The notes under the pieces: model-generated
What the model was told of the DNA's origin: nothing
Seen by the model: only the letters and a program-made list of their open reading frames with translations
Database searches by the model: none
Assembly: GCF_016583565.1 (NCBI RefSeq)
Contig: NZ_NRRF01000024.1
Location: 1-64,000, forward strand
Length of the DNA: 64,000 bases
From: Thiocystis violacea
Lineage (GTDB): Bacteria > Pseudomonadota > Gammaproteobacteria > Chromatiales > Chromatiaceae
Reading direction: 5' to 3'
Made by a program: the position numbers and the translations under genes
Part shown: positions 54,115 through 63,561 of the stretch, piece by piece
Layout of the letters: every line of letters begins with the position of its first letter
How positions within the stretch are numbered: position 1 is the stretch's first letter

Positions 54115-57100
54115 CTAGCCGCTGTCGCCGGCCGGTTCGGCACTCGGTTCCGCGCTGGGGGCCGATCGCGGCTCCAGCTCTCGCCGCCGCCACACCAGAT
54201 AGATGGCCGGGATGACGAAGAGGCTGAGCAGCGGCGCGGTCAGCATCCCGCCAACCATGGGCGCGGCGATGCGGCGCATGACCTCGGAGCCCGTCCCATG
54301 GCCGACCATGATCGGCAGCAGACCGGCGATGATCACCGCCACCGTCATCGCCTTTGGCCGCACCCGCAGCACCGCGCCTTCCATGATGGCGGCCTTGAGG
54401 TCGCCCAGGTCACGTAGCGCCCGTCGCTCGCGCCGCTCCTTGAGCGCGTTGTCCAGGTAGACCAGCATGATGACCCCGAACTCGGTCGCCACCCCGGCCA
54501 GGGCAATGAAACCGACCGCAACCGCGACCGAGAGGTGATAGCCCAGGAGCGCGATCAGCCAGAAGCCGCCCACCAGGGCGAAGGGCAGCGAGAGCATGAC
54601 CAGCCACACCTGGCCGAGCTGGCGGAACACCAGATAGAGCAGCACGAAGATGATGATCAGCGTGAAGGGGACGACCTGGATCAGCCGCTCCTTGACCCGC
54701 AGCATGTATTCGTACTGACCCGACCAGGTGATGGAATAGCCCGGCGGGAGCCGGACCTGCTCGCGGACCCGTGCCTGGGCGGCGGCGACATAGCTCCCCA
54801 CATCCACACCGCGGATGTCGACGAAGGTCCAGCCGTTCAGCCGCGCGTTCTCGCTCTTGAGCATGGGCGGGCCGTCGACGATCTCGACCACGGCGATCTG
54901 ATCCAGCGCGACCTGAGCGCCGGTCGGCGTCACGATCGGCAACGCGCGGAGCTTCTGCACGTCATCGCGCTCCTCGCGCGGGAAGCGCAGATTGACCGGG
55001 TAGCGTTCCAGCCCCTCGACGGTCTGGGTGACGTTGACGCCCCCCACCGCCGCCGCGACCACAGCGTTGATGTCCGAGATGTTGAGCCCGACCCGCGCCG
55101 CCGCGACGCGATCCGGGCGGATCTCGATATAGCGTCCGCCGGCGACCCGCTCGGAGAAGGCCGAGGCGGTGCCCGGAACCTCCCGCACCACGCGCTCGAT
55201 TGCCTGGCCGATGCGCTCGATCTCCTTGAGATCCGGCCCCGCCACCTTGATCCCGACCGGGGTCTTGATGCCGGTGGCGAGCATGTCGATGCGGGTCTTG
55301 ATCGGCATCACCCAGGCGTTGGTCACGCCGGGGATATCCAGTTTCGCGTCCAGCTCATCAATCAGCCCTTCCAGCGTCAAGCCGGGCCGCCAGTCATCGC
55401 GCGGCTTGAGCTGGATGACCGTCTCGATCATGGTCAGGGGCGCCGGATCCGTGGCCGTGTCGGCCCGACCGATCTTGCCGAAGACCCGCGTGACCTCGGG
55501 AACCGAGGCGATCATCCGGTCGGTCTGCTGCAGGAGCTCTTGCGCCTTGCCGATAGAGAGCCCCGGCAAGGTCGTCGGCATGTACAGCAAGTCGCCCTCG
55601 TCGAGCTCGGGCATGAACTCGGAGCCGAGCCCCGCGCCCAGCCGCTGGAGCCAGGGGACGCCTCCCGTCAGGCGACGCCAGCTGTCCGTCAGATCCCCTT
55701 GCCAGCCATCGATGCGGTCCAGGACGCTCGCCGTCGCCGTGCCTTCGCGCACCAGATCGACCGCCTGGAAGGGCCACTTCAGGGGCGCGAGCAGACCGCC
55801 GACACCGTACAGCGGCACCAGCAGACTGAGCACGATGGCCAGCGACGCCAGGATGGTCGTGCGCGGCGCCGCCAGCACGCCGCGCAGCAGCGGGCGGTAG
55901 ACCCAGATCAGCGCCCGGCTCAGGGGATTCTTCTCCTCGCTCGGGATGCGCCCACGGATGAAATAGCCCATGAGCACCGGCACCAGGGTGACCGACAGCC
56001 CGGCCGCGGCGGCCATGGCATAGGTCTTGGTGAAGGCGAGCGGCGCGAACAGCCGCCCTTCCTGCGCCTCCAGGGCGAAGACGGGCAGGAAACTCAGGGT
56101 GATGATGAGCAACGAGAAGAAGAGCGCCGGCCCCACCTCGGTCGCAGCCTGGGCGATGACGCGCCAGTGTGCCTCGCCGCGTGGGGTCTCGCCTTGGGTG
56201 TGGCGATAGCGCTCCAGGTGCTTGTGGGCGTTCTCGATCATGACGATGGCGGCGTCCACCATGGCCCCAATGGCGATGGCGATCCCACCCAGCGACATGA
56301 TGTTGGCGTTGATCCCCTGGTGCTGCATGACGATGAAGGCGGCCAGGATCCCGAGCGGCAGACTGACGATGGCGACGAAGGCGGAGCGAAGGTGGAAGAG
56401 GAAGAGCAGGCACACCAGGGCGACGACGGCGAATTCCTCCAGCAGCTTGCCCTTGAGGTTGTCCACCGCCCGCAGGATGAGCGCCGAGCGGTCATAGGTC
56501 GGGACGATCTCCACACCCTCGGGCAACCCCTGGGCGAGCTGGTCCAGCCTGGTCTTGACCGCCGCGATGGTGCTGAGCGCGTTCTCCCCGTAGCGCATCA
56601 CGACGATGCCGCCCGCGACCTCGCCCTCGCCGTCCAGATCCGCGACCGCACGGCGCATCTCCGGGCCGATCTGGACCCGCGCCAGGTCGCGCAGCAGGAT
56701 CGGCGTGCCCTCTGGCGTCACCGCGACCGGGATGGTCTCGATATCGGCGACCGAGCGGAGATAGCCACGGCTGCGGATCATGTACTCGGCCTCCGCCAGC
56801 TCCACGACCGATCCGCCGACCTCCTGGTTGGCGTTGCGGATGGCGCTGGAGAGCTTGGCCAGGGGGATGCCGTAGGCGCGCAGCCTCGAAGGATCGGCCA
56901 CCACCTGGTACTGGCGCACCATGCCGCCGACCGAGGCGACCTCCGCGACGCCCGGAACGGTCTGCAGCTCGAACTTGAGGAACCAGTCCTGGAGACTGCG
57001 CAGCTGGGCCAGGTCGTGCCCGCCGCCACGGTCGACCAGGGCATAGCTGAACACCCAGCCGACGCCGGTGGCGTCCGGTCCCAGCCTCGGGCTCACGTCC

Positions 57101-57465
57101 GCGGGCAGGCGCGAGGCCGCCTGGCTCAGGTATTCCAGCACCCGCGAGCGCGCCCAGTAGAGGTCCGTGCCGTCCTTGAAGATGACGTAGACGTAGGAGT
57201 CGCCGAAGAAGGAATAGCCGCGCACCGTCCGAGCCCCCGGCACCGCCAGCATGGTGGTGGTGATGGGATAGGTGACCTGATCCTCGACCACCCGTGGCGA
57301 TTGGCCGGGGAAGCTGGTGCGGATGATGACCTGCACGTCCGAGAGGTCCGGGATGGCGTCCAAGGGGGTCTGTTTGACCGCCAGGATTCCCCACAGCGTC
57401 AGGACCAGGGTGGCGAGCAGGACCAGGAAGCGGTTGCGGATCGACCAGTCGATGATCGTGTCCAT
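54115..57465 (-). CDS. cusA: CusA, heavy-metal RND efflux pump
   Basis: The 1116-residue protein starts '[20 protein letters not shown]' and has the RND signatures '[20 protein letters not shown]' and '[20 protein letters not shown]' (proton relay Asp), with twelve helices expected. A region near residues 530-620 is longer than in E. coli CusA, with extra hydrophobic segments ('[20 protein letters not shown]'). It exports Cu(I)/Ag(I) from the periplasm. It starts 4 bases after cusB. A long open frame on the opposite strand is not a gene. Confidence 0.95.
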   Translation of the reverse strand: MDTIIDWSIRNRFLVLLATLVLTLWGILAVKQTPLDAIPDLSDVQVIIRTSFPGQSPRVVEDQVTYPITTTMLAVPGARTVRGYSFFGDSYVYVIFKDGTDLYWARSRVLEYLSQAASRLPADVSPRLGPDATGVGWVFSYALVDRGGGHDLAQLRSLQDWFLKFELQTVPGVAEVASVGGMVRQYQVVADPSRLRAYGIPLAKLSSAIRNANQEVGGSVVELAEAEYMIRSRGYLRSVADIETIPVAVTPEGTPILLRDLARVQIGPEMRRAVADLDGEGEVAGGIVVMRYGENALSTIAAVKTRLDQLAQGLPEGVEIVPTYDRSALILRAVDNLKGKLLEEFAVVALVCLLFLFHLRSAFVAIVSLPLGILAAFIVMQHQGINANIMSLGGIAIAIGAMVDAAIVMIENAHKHLERYRHTQGETPRGEAHWRVIAQAATEVGPALFFSLLIITLSFLPVFALEAQEGRLFAPLAFTKTYAMAAAAGLSVTLVPVLMGYFIRGRIPSEEKNPLSRALIWVYRPLLRGVLAAPRTTILASLAIVLSLLVPLYGVGGLLAPLKWPFQAVDLVREGTATASVLDRIDGWQGDLTDSWRRLTGGVPWLQRLGAGLGSEFMPELDEGDLLYMPTTLPGLSIGKAQELLQQTDRMIASVPEVTRVFGKIGRADTATDPAPLTMIETVIQLKPRDDWRPGLTLEGLIDELDAKLDIPGVTNAWVMPIKTRIDMLATGIKTPVGIKVAGPDLKEIERIGQAIERVVREVPGTASAFSERVAGGRYIEIRPDRVAAARVGLNISDINAVVAAAVGGVNVTQTVEGLERYPVNLRFPREERDDVQKLRALPIVTPTGAQVALDQIAVVEIVDGPPMLKSENARLNGWTFVDIRGVDVGSYVAAAQARVREQVRLPPGYSITWSGQYEYMLRVKERLIQVVPFTLIIIFVLLYLVFRQLGQVWLVMLSLPFALVGGFWLIALLGYHLSVAVAVGFIALAGVATEFGVIMLVYLDNALKERRERRALRDLGDLKAAIMEGAVLRVRPKAMTVAVIIAGLLPIMVGHGTGSEVMRRIAAPMVGGMLTAPLLSLFVIPAIYLVWRRRELEPRSAPSAEPSAEPAGDSG

Positions 57466-57469
57466 GGGC

Positions 57470-58756
57470 TCACCGCATCCGCCGGAAGCTGGCCTGAAGG
57501 CTCGACTCGGAGTCGATCAGGAACTGCCCGGAGACGACGATCGCATCCCCCGCCGCGAGCCCCGAAAGGACCTCGATCCAACCGTCGGCCTCCATCCCGG
57601 TCACCACGTCGACCGGCTGGAAGCGCCCGCCGCCGAGCGCCTTGACCACGCTCTCGCGCTCGCCAGTGACGATCAGGGCATCGCGCGGGATCTTGAGCGC
57701 GTCCTGCTTGGGACGACCCGCGATCACCACCTCGGCGAACATGTTGGGCTTGAGCGCGCGCCGCGGATTGGGGAAGACCAGGCGCACGCGCAGGGTGCGG
57801 GTCTTGGGGTCCAGATCCGGGTAGAGGTAGTCGACCTTGCCCTTCCAGGTGCGACCGGGATAGGCCGGCACCTGCATCTCGGCCGGCAGGCCGGGCGCCA
57901 CCCAGGCGAGCTGATGCTCGAAGACGTCGACCATGACCCATACGTCGGTCAGGGCGGCGATGGTGAACATCTCGCTCGATGGGGTGACGTACATGCCCTC
58001 GCGGGCCATCATCCGGGTGACGATGCCGTCCATCGGGGCGAGCACCGGGATGGTGTTGCGGGTGTCTCGGGTCTTCTCGATGTCGCGAATCACCGCTTCG
58101 GGCACGTCCAGGAGCCGTAGGAGATTGCGCGCCTTGTCAGGATCAACCCTGGGCGCGCCCGTCTCCCGTCGGTCGAGTGCGATCAGAAAATCCACCTGCG
58201 CGGAGAGGATGTCCGGGGCATAGACGTCGGCGAGCGTCTGACCCTTGGTGACCGGCTCGCCCTCGGCGCGCAGGCTCAATCCCTCGATCCAGCCCGCCGC
58301 GCGGGGGTGGACGTGGGCGAGACGGGTCTCGTCGTAGGCGACCCGGCCGACGGTTCGCACCTCCCGGCTCAGACTCCCGCGCCCGACCTTGGCGGTGCGT
58401 ACGCCCAGGCTCTGCACGATCGCGCCACTGAGCGCGACCTCGGGGTGGGCGTCGGCCTTTGGCGACGCGGGCTTCGGGGTGATCCGCTTCTCGACCAGGT
58501 CCATGCCGCAGATGGGACAGGTCCCGGGGTGGTCCTGCACGATATTCGGATGCATGGGACAGACATAGGTGGGATCGAGGTGCTTGGCGGCGTGCTCCAG
58601 TGCCGTCTCCCGAGCGGAAGTCTGGAGAGTGCTGTCAGCGATTTCGCCGTCTTGAGGCGTCGGCTTGTCGCAACCGGTCAGGGCCGCACCGATCAGCACG
58701 AGGGCAGCCGCCCAGGCAAGGCCCGCACCGGGACGGGGGATTAGGGGTATCGACAT
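57470..58756 (-). CDS. cusB: CusB periplasmic adaptor (membrane fusion protein)
   Basis: From ATG 58756 (GGGAGA site) the 428-residue protein has a lipoprotein-like N-terminus with '[11 protein letters not shown]' as lipobox. A heavy-metal-binding module '[20 protein letters not shown]' follows, and then the CusB adaptor core ('[20 protein letters not shown]'). It links CusA to an outer membrane channel. No cusC is adjacent. The metal module suggests that it also collects Cu/Ag. It stops 4 bases before cusA. Confidence 0.93.
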   Translation of the reverse strand: MSIPLIPRPGAGLAWAAALVLIGAALTGCDKPTPQDGEIADSTLQTSARETALEHAAKHLDPTYVCPMHPNIVQDHPGTCPICGMDLVEKRITPKPASPKADAHPEVALSGAIVQSLGVRTAKVGRGSLSREVRTVGRVAYDETRLAHVHPRAAGWIEGLSLRAEGEPVTKGQTLADVYAPDILSAQVDFLIALDRRETGAPRVDPDKARNLLRLLDVPEAVIRDIEKTRDTRNTIPVLAPMDGIVTRMMAREGMYVTPSSEMFTIAALTDVWVMVDVFEHQLAWVAPGLPAEMQVPAYPGRTWKGKVDYLYPDLDPKTRTLRVRLVFPNPRRALKPNMFAEVVIAGRPKQDALKIPRDALIVTGERESVVKALGGGRFQPVDVVTGMEADGWIEVLSGLAAGDAIVVSGQFLIDSESSLQASFRRMR

Positions 58757-58860
58757 GAGCGTCTCCCACGGAGCCGCGCCGCCATACTGTCGCGGCACGG
58801 GCGAGCGTCAAGGATGACCGCCGCACGCGGCCGCGATCAAGGGCGTCGTTCGCAAGGACG

Positions 58861-59214
58861 TCAGGCGCGTGGGGGTCGCTCGGGGAGCGCGGGGACGAAG
58901 TGGTAGAAATGGAGTCCCGCGCCGGCCACCAGGGCTTGTGAGTCAGATCGCTGGGGGATCACGGGTGGAGATACCAGGGGAACGGCGATAGTGACCAGGC
59001 AATGCAGGGCGCACTTGTGGCAATCGAAGCGCTTGGGATGCACCGGCTCGGGAGTCGAGCGGCTCGCGTGGTGCTGATGGCATGGCGCCGTTGACTGGCC
59101 GTTGAGCCCAGCCGCGTGCCGGCAGCCCAGCTCGGCAGACGCCCAGACCTGCGCCTGTAGCACAAGCAGACAGAGTACCAGGAGGGTGGTCGACGGGCGC
59201 CGCTGGATCGTCAT
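58861..59214 (-). CDS. CopL-like small metal-resistance protein
   Basis: The 117-residue protein has a signal peptide (MTIQRRPSTTLLVLCLLVLQ...) and His/Cys-rich stretches: 'STAPCHQHHASRSTPEPVHP' and 'RFDCHKCALHCLVTIAV'. Such Cys/His-rich exported proteins head copper-resistance operons in proteobacteria (CopL-type). It lies 104 bases upstream of cusB on the same strand and is probably the first gene of the operon. Confidence 0.65.
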   Translation of the reverse strand: MTIQRRPSTTLLVLCLLVLQAQVWASAELGCRHAAGLNGQSTAPCHQHHASRSTPEPVHPKRFDCHKCALHCLVTIAVPLVSPPVIPQRSDSQALVAGAGLHFYHFVPALPERPPRA

Positions 59215-59266
59215 GGCCGGACTATGTGGGCGGGCGGAAAGGTGCGCAAGTCAAGAGGCAGGAGTG

Positions 59267-59450
59267 TTGTCTGTCACGCTATTGCGCGAATTTTTCTCAG
59301 AATGGCTCCCGCTAGCCCCGCCAGCGTCCGCCACCGCCGTTGTCGAGGCTTGTGAGCCTCGACGATGCCCGTCTTGGGCCTTCGTTGTGGCAGCAGCCGG
59401 CCAGAACCGGCCGCCCGGCCTTGAAGCCTCTGCGACGGCATCACATGGGG
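59267..59450. repeat. Dispersed intergenic repeat, copy B
   Basis: This is the second copy of the repeat at 45641-45811, with the same blocks in the same order. Here the hairpin GAGGCT-TGTG-AGCCTC is perfect, and a CCGGCC-rich segment is expanded (GCAGCAGCCGGCCAGAACCGG). It lies between the metal-resistance operon and the HEPN/ATPase cassette. Confidence 0.8.
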
Positions 59451-59802
59451 AGTTCTCACTCGACCTGCTTGGCGCGGTGACTACTGCGCCCCATCAACGG
59501 TCACCGGCGTCGGACCTCAGCGCCCGGAGTCGGCCAAGAGCCGCCACCTGCGGCACAGAGCCCAGCGATTCTTCGGCGCGGTTTGCTGTCACCGACGGTG
59601 CTGCCTATGAGTGTGCGGAAAGGCCACAAAAGCGGTAAGCCGCGCAGGTGCCGTAGTATGAATGTTTGAATCTGGACACGTCCTCCGAGACATCGCGTGC
59701 GCGCCGACATTATTTCGGCTCTACGTATCCAGTCGGGAACTGCGGGCGGCCAACTCAGTACCTTCAGAACAACTCCGGATCGCCGAATCGAACACGTTGC
59801 TC
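59451..59802. other. Gap between repeat copy B and P-loop ATPase gene
   Basis: This 352-base non-coding stretch on the left flank of the HEPN/ATPase cassette may be the junction of an acquired segment. Short open frames on both strands lack ribosome binding sites. No tRNA or inverted-repeat end was seen. Confidence 0.4.
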
Positions 59803-61269
59803 TTACAACGGCGCTACGCCGCCCTTCTTCAGCAAACGCGCGGCGACGCGAAAAAGATCAGGCATATCGAGCCGACTATCTTTTCGCCTGAACATGACGC
59901 CGATGCGTTCTAGTGCCGTAAAGAGTTCTGCTGCACCTGCTGCCTCGACGTCTGGGAAAGGGGGCAAGTAGCCGGTCGTCGCTGCGTCCGCCTTGAGTGT
60001 CGTCACTGTTCCAGTCCGCTCCCAAACGTTGTAGACCTCCTGTTCCGGCTGAGGTAGCAATAAACCGGCGAGGGGCGCCAAGACACCCTTAATCCAGGGG
60101 AACTCTTGGTGCAATTGGTCGACGCGAGTCTTGGAAGCAGCGCGCAGACCATGGCGAATTCCCTCTGCAGTGATGGATCGGTCATCAGGTGGCATACCGT
60201 GTTTTGCCGCGGAGGTCATCATGCCGAGGAAGCTTCTGGGGGTGACTTCCTGGTACGCATCGGCCAGGTGCGCAATCGGCCAACGGTAGGTATTTCCTTT
60301 CTTGTAGCCATAACTTCCCTTGCCCATGTATTGTCCCGCCAGCCGAGTCATGGCCCGCTGTTGATCCGACGGGTCTCGAGCTAAAGACCAGTGGCGCGTC
60401 AGGATTGTTTGTCTGTCTGCGCTGCGCAAACCCTCGCTACTGAGGATCCGCTCGAACGCAGAGGCAGCGTTAGGATCTGGCGCAAGCGCAATTCTTGCGA
60501 AGAACAAGCCATACAGATCCGTCGCCGACCATGTCAATCGAACCGCACCGGTGCGCATCTTTGGCAACTCGACAAAACGTAGGGCGTCATCGTCCACCTG
60601 GTCCGGACGGATAAACAGCTTCGGCCGCAACGTTCGGTAAGCCCTCAAAGCCCAGACGACCTCAAGAAGCGCCTCGGTGAGGAGACGGCGACGAGCCCAG
60701 GTCCGGGCAACAGTATCCAAGGCGTCGTAGATAATGAGGAGGGTTATGCCTTCGCCACGCAGCCGATTGTCGTGACGATTCAACAACGCTTCGCGTTGCT
60801 CCCAGTCCTGTGCCTGCAGTACAAAATCCTTCGGTTTTGCCGCGGATTCTCCAGCGGAGCGTGTAACGGCGCTGATCACGCTAGCCCACCAGAACGCTTT
60901 CGCGTCTTCGATGCTTGCCTCGGCAGGCAACGCGGCATCGATCTGCTCTGCAGAAATACCGTCAGGGCCTCCGATTCCTGTATAGCCGAACTGAGCCGTG
61001 ACTTTGTCCAAACCAAGTCTCGGATAGGCGCTGACCGCGGCGGCGCGCGTCTCGTCGCGACCGAGCACACCGGCCCAGAAGCTCTTTCCACTGCCTCGGG
61101 CGCCAAGGACGATCGGCGTGTTCGGATCTAATGCTGCGGCATGGGTCTCCGGTGCGTAAATGTCATCAAGGCCCGCGACATGGACACCGACTGCGTCGTT
61201 GGAAAGATCGCCGGGAATCTGTGCGATGGCGGCACGAATGCAACGATAGTCCTCGCTCTCAGACCGCAT
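59803..61269 (-). CDS. P-loop ATPase of HEPN-KGGVGR cassette
   Basis: Started at ATG 61269 (GGAG 7 bases upstream), the protein has 488 residues with Walker A 'VLGARGSGKSFWAGVLGRD' (about 54-72). 'ITLLIIYDALDTVARTW' is a Walker B-like strand with Asp. 'VRLTWSATDLYGLFFARIAL' and the helical C-terminus recall KAP/STAND-like regulatory ATPases. The family is not identified. The gene overlaps the KGGVGR gene, so they are coupled. The base composition is less G+C-rich than the surroundings by eye. Confidence 0.75.
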   Translation of the reverse strand: MRSESEDYRCIRAAIAQIPGDLSNDAVGVHVAGLDDIYAPETHAAALDPNTPIVLGARGSGKSFWAGVLGRDETRAAAVSAYPRLGLDKVTAQFGYTGIGGPDGISAEQIDAALPAEASIEDAKAFWWASVISAVTRSAGESAAKPKDFVLQAQDWEQREALLNRHDNRLRGEGITLLIIYDALDTVARTWARRRLLTEALLEVVWALRAYRTLRPKLFIRPDQVDDDALRFVELPKMRTGAVRLTWSATDLYGLFFARIALAPDPNAASAFERILSSEGLRSADRQTILTRHWSLARDPSDQQRAMTRLAGQYMGKGSYGYKKGNTYRWPIAHLADAYQEVTPRSFLGMMTSAAKHGMPPDDRSITAEGIRHGLRAASKTRVDQLHQEFPWIKGVLAPLAGLLLPQPEQEVYNVWERTGTVTTLKADAATTGYLPPFPDVEAAGAAELFTALERIGVMFRRKDSRLDMPDLFRVAARLLKKGGVAPL

Positions 61270-62653
61270 CAGGGGACTCCGTATCATGTACCACGCTTGG
61301 AGCCGTATCCGCCGACAGACTAGCCTGGATCAGTTCCAACAAAGAACCAAATGTCGCGCTGTAAATCCTTTCCGAAAGGAGATCGCGCCGAGTGAACGGG
61401 TCGAATCCACGGTAGTTCTGGTCGTCAAGTACCTGTACCGCTGCTACTAGTGCCTTGTCCTGGTCGGCAAATACTTGTTCGTCTGACATCGAATCGTCCC
61501 AGGGCACATCGCCGAAAGGCTCTGCTGGAAGTGGGTCCGATGATGCAGCGGCCCCACGGGGCGTCAATCCAACCTCCGCGGCAATATCGCGGCAGTGCTC
61601 CATAAAAGCATCCCGGCGTTCGCTTTCCAATGGTGCTTTGCCTTGAACGATCGTCAGGCGCCACAGCCATTCAGGTAACGGACCATCTACGCTCACGAAA
61701 CGCGCCAGGTGAGCGAACAAAGCCTTGAATCCCTGGAACGTCTGCGGCTCATCCAGCCCAAAAAGCAATACCTCCGCGCCTAGCCCCAGGAACGAGGCTG
61801 CCGTGGACTCGTGCAGACCAGCGCGAGCGTCCACTAAGATTGCGTCGTACTTAGTAGGGTCAGAGAACCGCTGGATAAGATCCACTACCTGTCCTCGGAA
61901 CGACATGACTTGGCCGTCCGGACCGACATCCTCTGCATAGGCGCGCGCAATCTTCGCCAGCACGTCCGATGGATGAGCCAGAGCACGTCGACCGAGTGCA
62001 GGCATAACGTCCAACCGACCGTGTCCACCCGCTAACGCAGAGGGAGCAATCAAATCGCTCAGAAATGAGTGATCCAGACCAGAAAGACCGTTTTCAACAA
62101 GCGCATCAAGGGTGCCAAATTCGGGGAGCGCTCGATCATCCAATAGCATCGGACCGAGTCCCGGAGCTTCCAGGTCCAAATCGATGACCAGGACGCGCTG
62201 CCCTCTGTAGGCGAGGTCTGCCGCCACCACGGCGAGAGCTGTAGAACGTCCGACACCGCCCTTGATGCTGGCGAAGACGAACCGCGGCGGCGGAGGAGAT
62301 GGCTCAGCGGGGGCAAGCAGCCAGTCGGCGCCAACCAATCGGCGGTCTAGCAGGTGGATCCGACATCCGTCGACATCTACGGTTACTCTGCTGGGATCGT
62401 CGAGAATGCGCCTCGCACCAATGTCGTCGCGTCCGGCGAGCACACGATCGTCTCGAGCGTAAGCGCCAAGTCGCTGCCGCATGGACTGCGACACACGCTC
62501 GACGACCTCCGAATCTAACGGATCGGCTGCGAAGAACGCCAAACGGCCTACGGCGTCTCGAAGCGCAACGCCGGAATGGAGCAGACCAACTCCCAACTCT
62601 GTAGCGACCACCCTGGCTAGCGCAGCGAGGCTATCGTCGAAGCGGATCGTCAT
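61259..62653 (-). CDS. KGGVGR-type ParA/MinD-like ATPase
   Basis: From ATG 62653 the protein has 464 residues. A P-loop 'SIKGGVGRST' (129-138) follows an N-terminal region of about 120 residues with no P-loop. It is then ParA/MinD-like: 'RVLVIDLDLEAPGLG' (154-168) and 'YDAILVDARAGLHEST'. In ordinary ParA proteins the loop is KGGxGKT; here Arg replaces the last Lys (KGGVGRS), a recognised variant subfamily. It follows the HEPN gene by 13 bases and overlaps the next ATPase gene by 11. It is probably a nucleotide-driven switch for the cassette. Confidence 0.8.
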   Translation of the reverse strand: MTIRFDDSLAALARVVATELGVGLLHSGVALRDAVGRLAFFAADPLDSEVVERVSQSMRQRLGAYARDDRVLAGRDDIGARRILDDPSRVTVDVDGCRIHLLDRRLVGADWLLAPAEPSPPPPRFVFASIKGGVGRSTALAVVAADLAYRGQRVLVIDLDLEAPGLGPMLLDDRALPEFGTLDALVENGLSGLDHSFLSDLIAPSALAGGHGRLDVMPALGRRALAHPSDVLAKIARAYAEDVGPDGQVMSFRGQVVDLIQRFSDPTKYDAILVDARAGLHESTAASFLGLGAEVLLFGLDEPQTFQGFKALFAHLARFVSVDGPLPEWLWRLTIVQGKAPLESERRDAFMEHCRDIAAEVGLTPRGAAASSDPLPAEPFGDVPWDDSMSDEQVFADQDKALVAAVQVLDDQNYRGFDPFTRRDLLSERIYSATFGSLLELIQASLSADTAPSVVHDTESPDAV

Positions 62654-62666
62654 GACATCTTGCTCT

Positions 62667-63071
62667 CTAGGTTCCAATTGCCCCAACGACATCTTTGGCC
62701 TGATTTCGCCACCGATCCACCCAATTTCGATTGATATCATCACCTTTGCAGTAACGCATATCAGTATCCCATTGGCTCATGAAGTTAGGATTCTCGATGA
62801 ACTTCATCAGCGTCGTCCCGCGGCGCCCCAGTGGCAGATCCCGCAGTAGAGTCTTCAGCTCAGGGAAGTGGGCGTAAAAAGGATCCTCTCTACGCTTGTC
62901 TTTCGTGAGTGGTTGCATGCCAGCTTCCCTCATCATTGCTTTAACAGCACACTCGGCGGCGATGCCGTAGACGTAGCCGGCCACGTCTCGACGCTTTTCG
63001 TCGTCGTAGAGTACGTGGGCTGCTTCCAGGTGGCGGCGAGCAGACGCAGAAAGGTCGATACCGTATGCCAT
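62667..63071 (-). CDS. HEPN domain protein
   Basis: From ATG 63071 the protein has 134 residues beginning 'MAYGIDLSASARRHLEAAHV'. Helical HEPN features are 'YVYGIAAECAVKAMMREAGM', 'RREDPFYAHFPELKTLLRDL' and 'NFMSQWDTDMRYCKGDD'. The Arg-x6-His arrangement in 'REDPFYAH' could match the RX4-6H ribonuclease motif, but its position differs from canonical toxins. It is the first gene of the cassette. The frame extends upstream to 63227 without family support. Confidence 0.7.
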   Translation of the reverse strand: MAYGIDLSASARRHLEAAHVLYDDEKRRDVAGYVYGIAAECAVKAMMREAGMQPLTKDKRREDPFYAHFPELKTLLRDLPLGRRGTTLMKFIENPNFMSQWDTDMRYCKGDDINRNWVDRWRNQAKDVVGAIGT

Positions 63072-63561
63072 CGATCGGGCTTTACCCTCAACTCCAGAAG
63101 GAGTATTGAATGCTGTCCGGAACGCCTGCGCAGACTCAGGCGAATCCGTTTCGCACGGTCCACACACCGGCAGCGCGAAAAGCGACGATGGGTGTCGGCC
63201 AGCTACCATCCTGGCTTCCAAGAGCATCTCGAGTGATCACCCCGCAGGATAAACCGGACGCCGAGTACAGCAAAGTCGACAACCGCAACTGGGCTCGGGC
63301 ACGCAAGGACATCAGGCTCCTTCCTTGTCGAAAGGGCTGATCGGCACAGGTGCCCAAGGTCAGATACGAGTAGACTGCGACCAAACGCTGTTCGCGCCGC
63401 ACGCGTCGTCCGACTGGATCGCGCTCATGCCCGACACTCCCCAAGGGTCCGTCTGATTGCGGCGCTGATCGCCGGGGGATCCCTCAGCACGCGACCCTAC
63501 ACATTCTCGAGGCGCTCGATCAGCGCCTCCCGACATCATTTATCGATAGAGAGCGATTCCC
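63072..63561. other. 490-base gap between HEPN cassette and SHOCT-type gene
   Basis: This region must carry the cassette promoter on the minus strand and the promoter of the SHOCT-type gene on the plus strand. Open frames on both strands lack ribosome binding sites. The only structural element noticed is the hairpin at 63509-63529. Confidence 0.45.
63509..63529. other. 8-bp stem hairpin upstream of SHOCT-type gene
   Basis: GAGGCGCT, a 5-base loop (CGATC) and AGCGCCTC form a perfect stem 32 bases before the start codon. It could be an operator, an mRNA 5' structure or the terminator of an earlier gene. No T-run follows. Confidence 0.5.

Noticed and set aside
54535..57645. 1036-residue open frame on the plus strand
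   Set aside because: It lies opposite cusA and the cusB end. Its His/Arg/Asp-rich translation is typical of an antisense frame of a G+C-rich gene, with no family motif.
59640..59830. tRNA-like sequence left of the P-loop ATPase gene
   Set aside because: Short complementary stretches exist, but no cloverleaf with correct arm lengths can be drawn.
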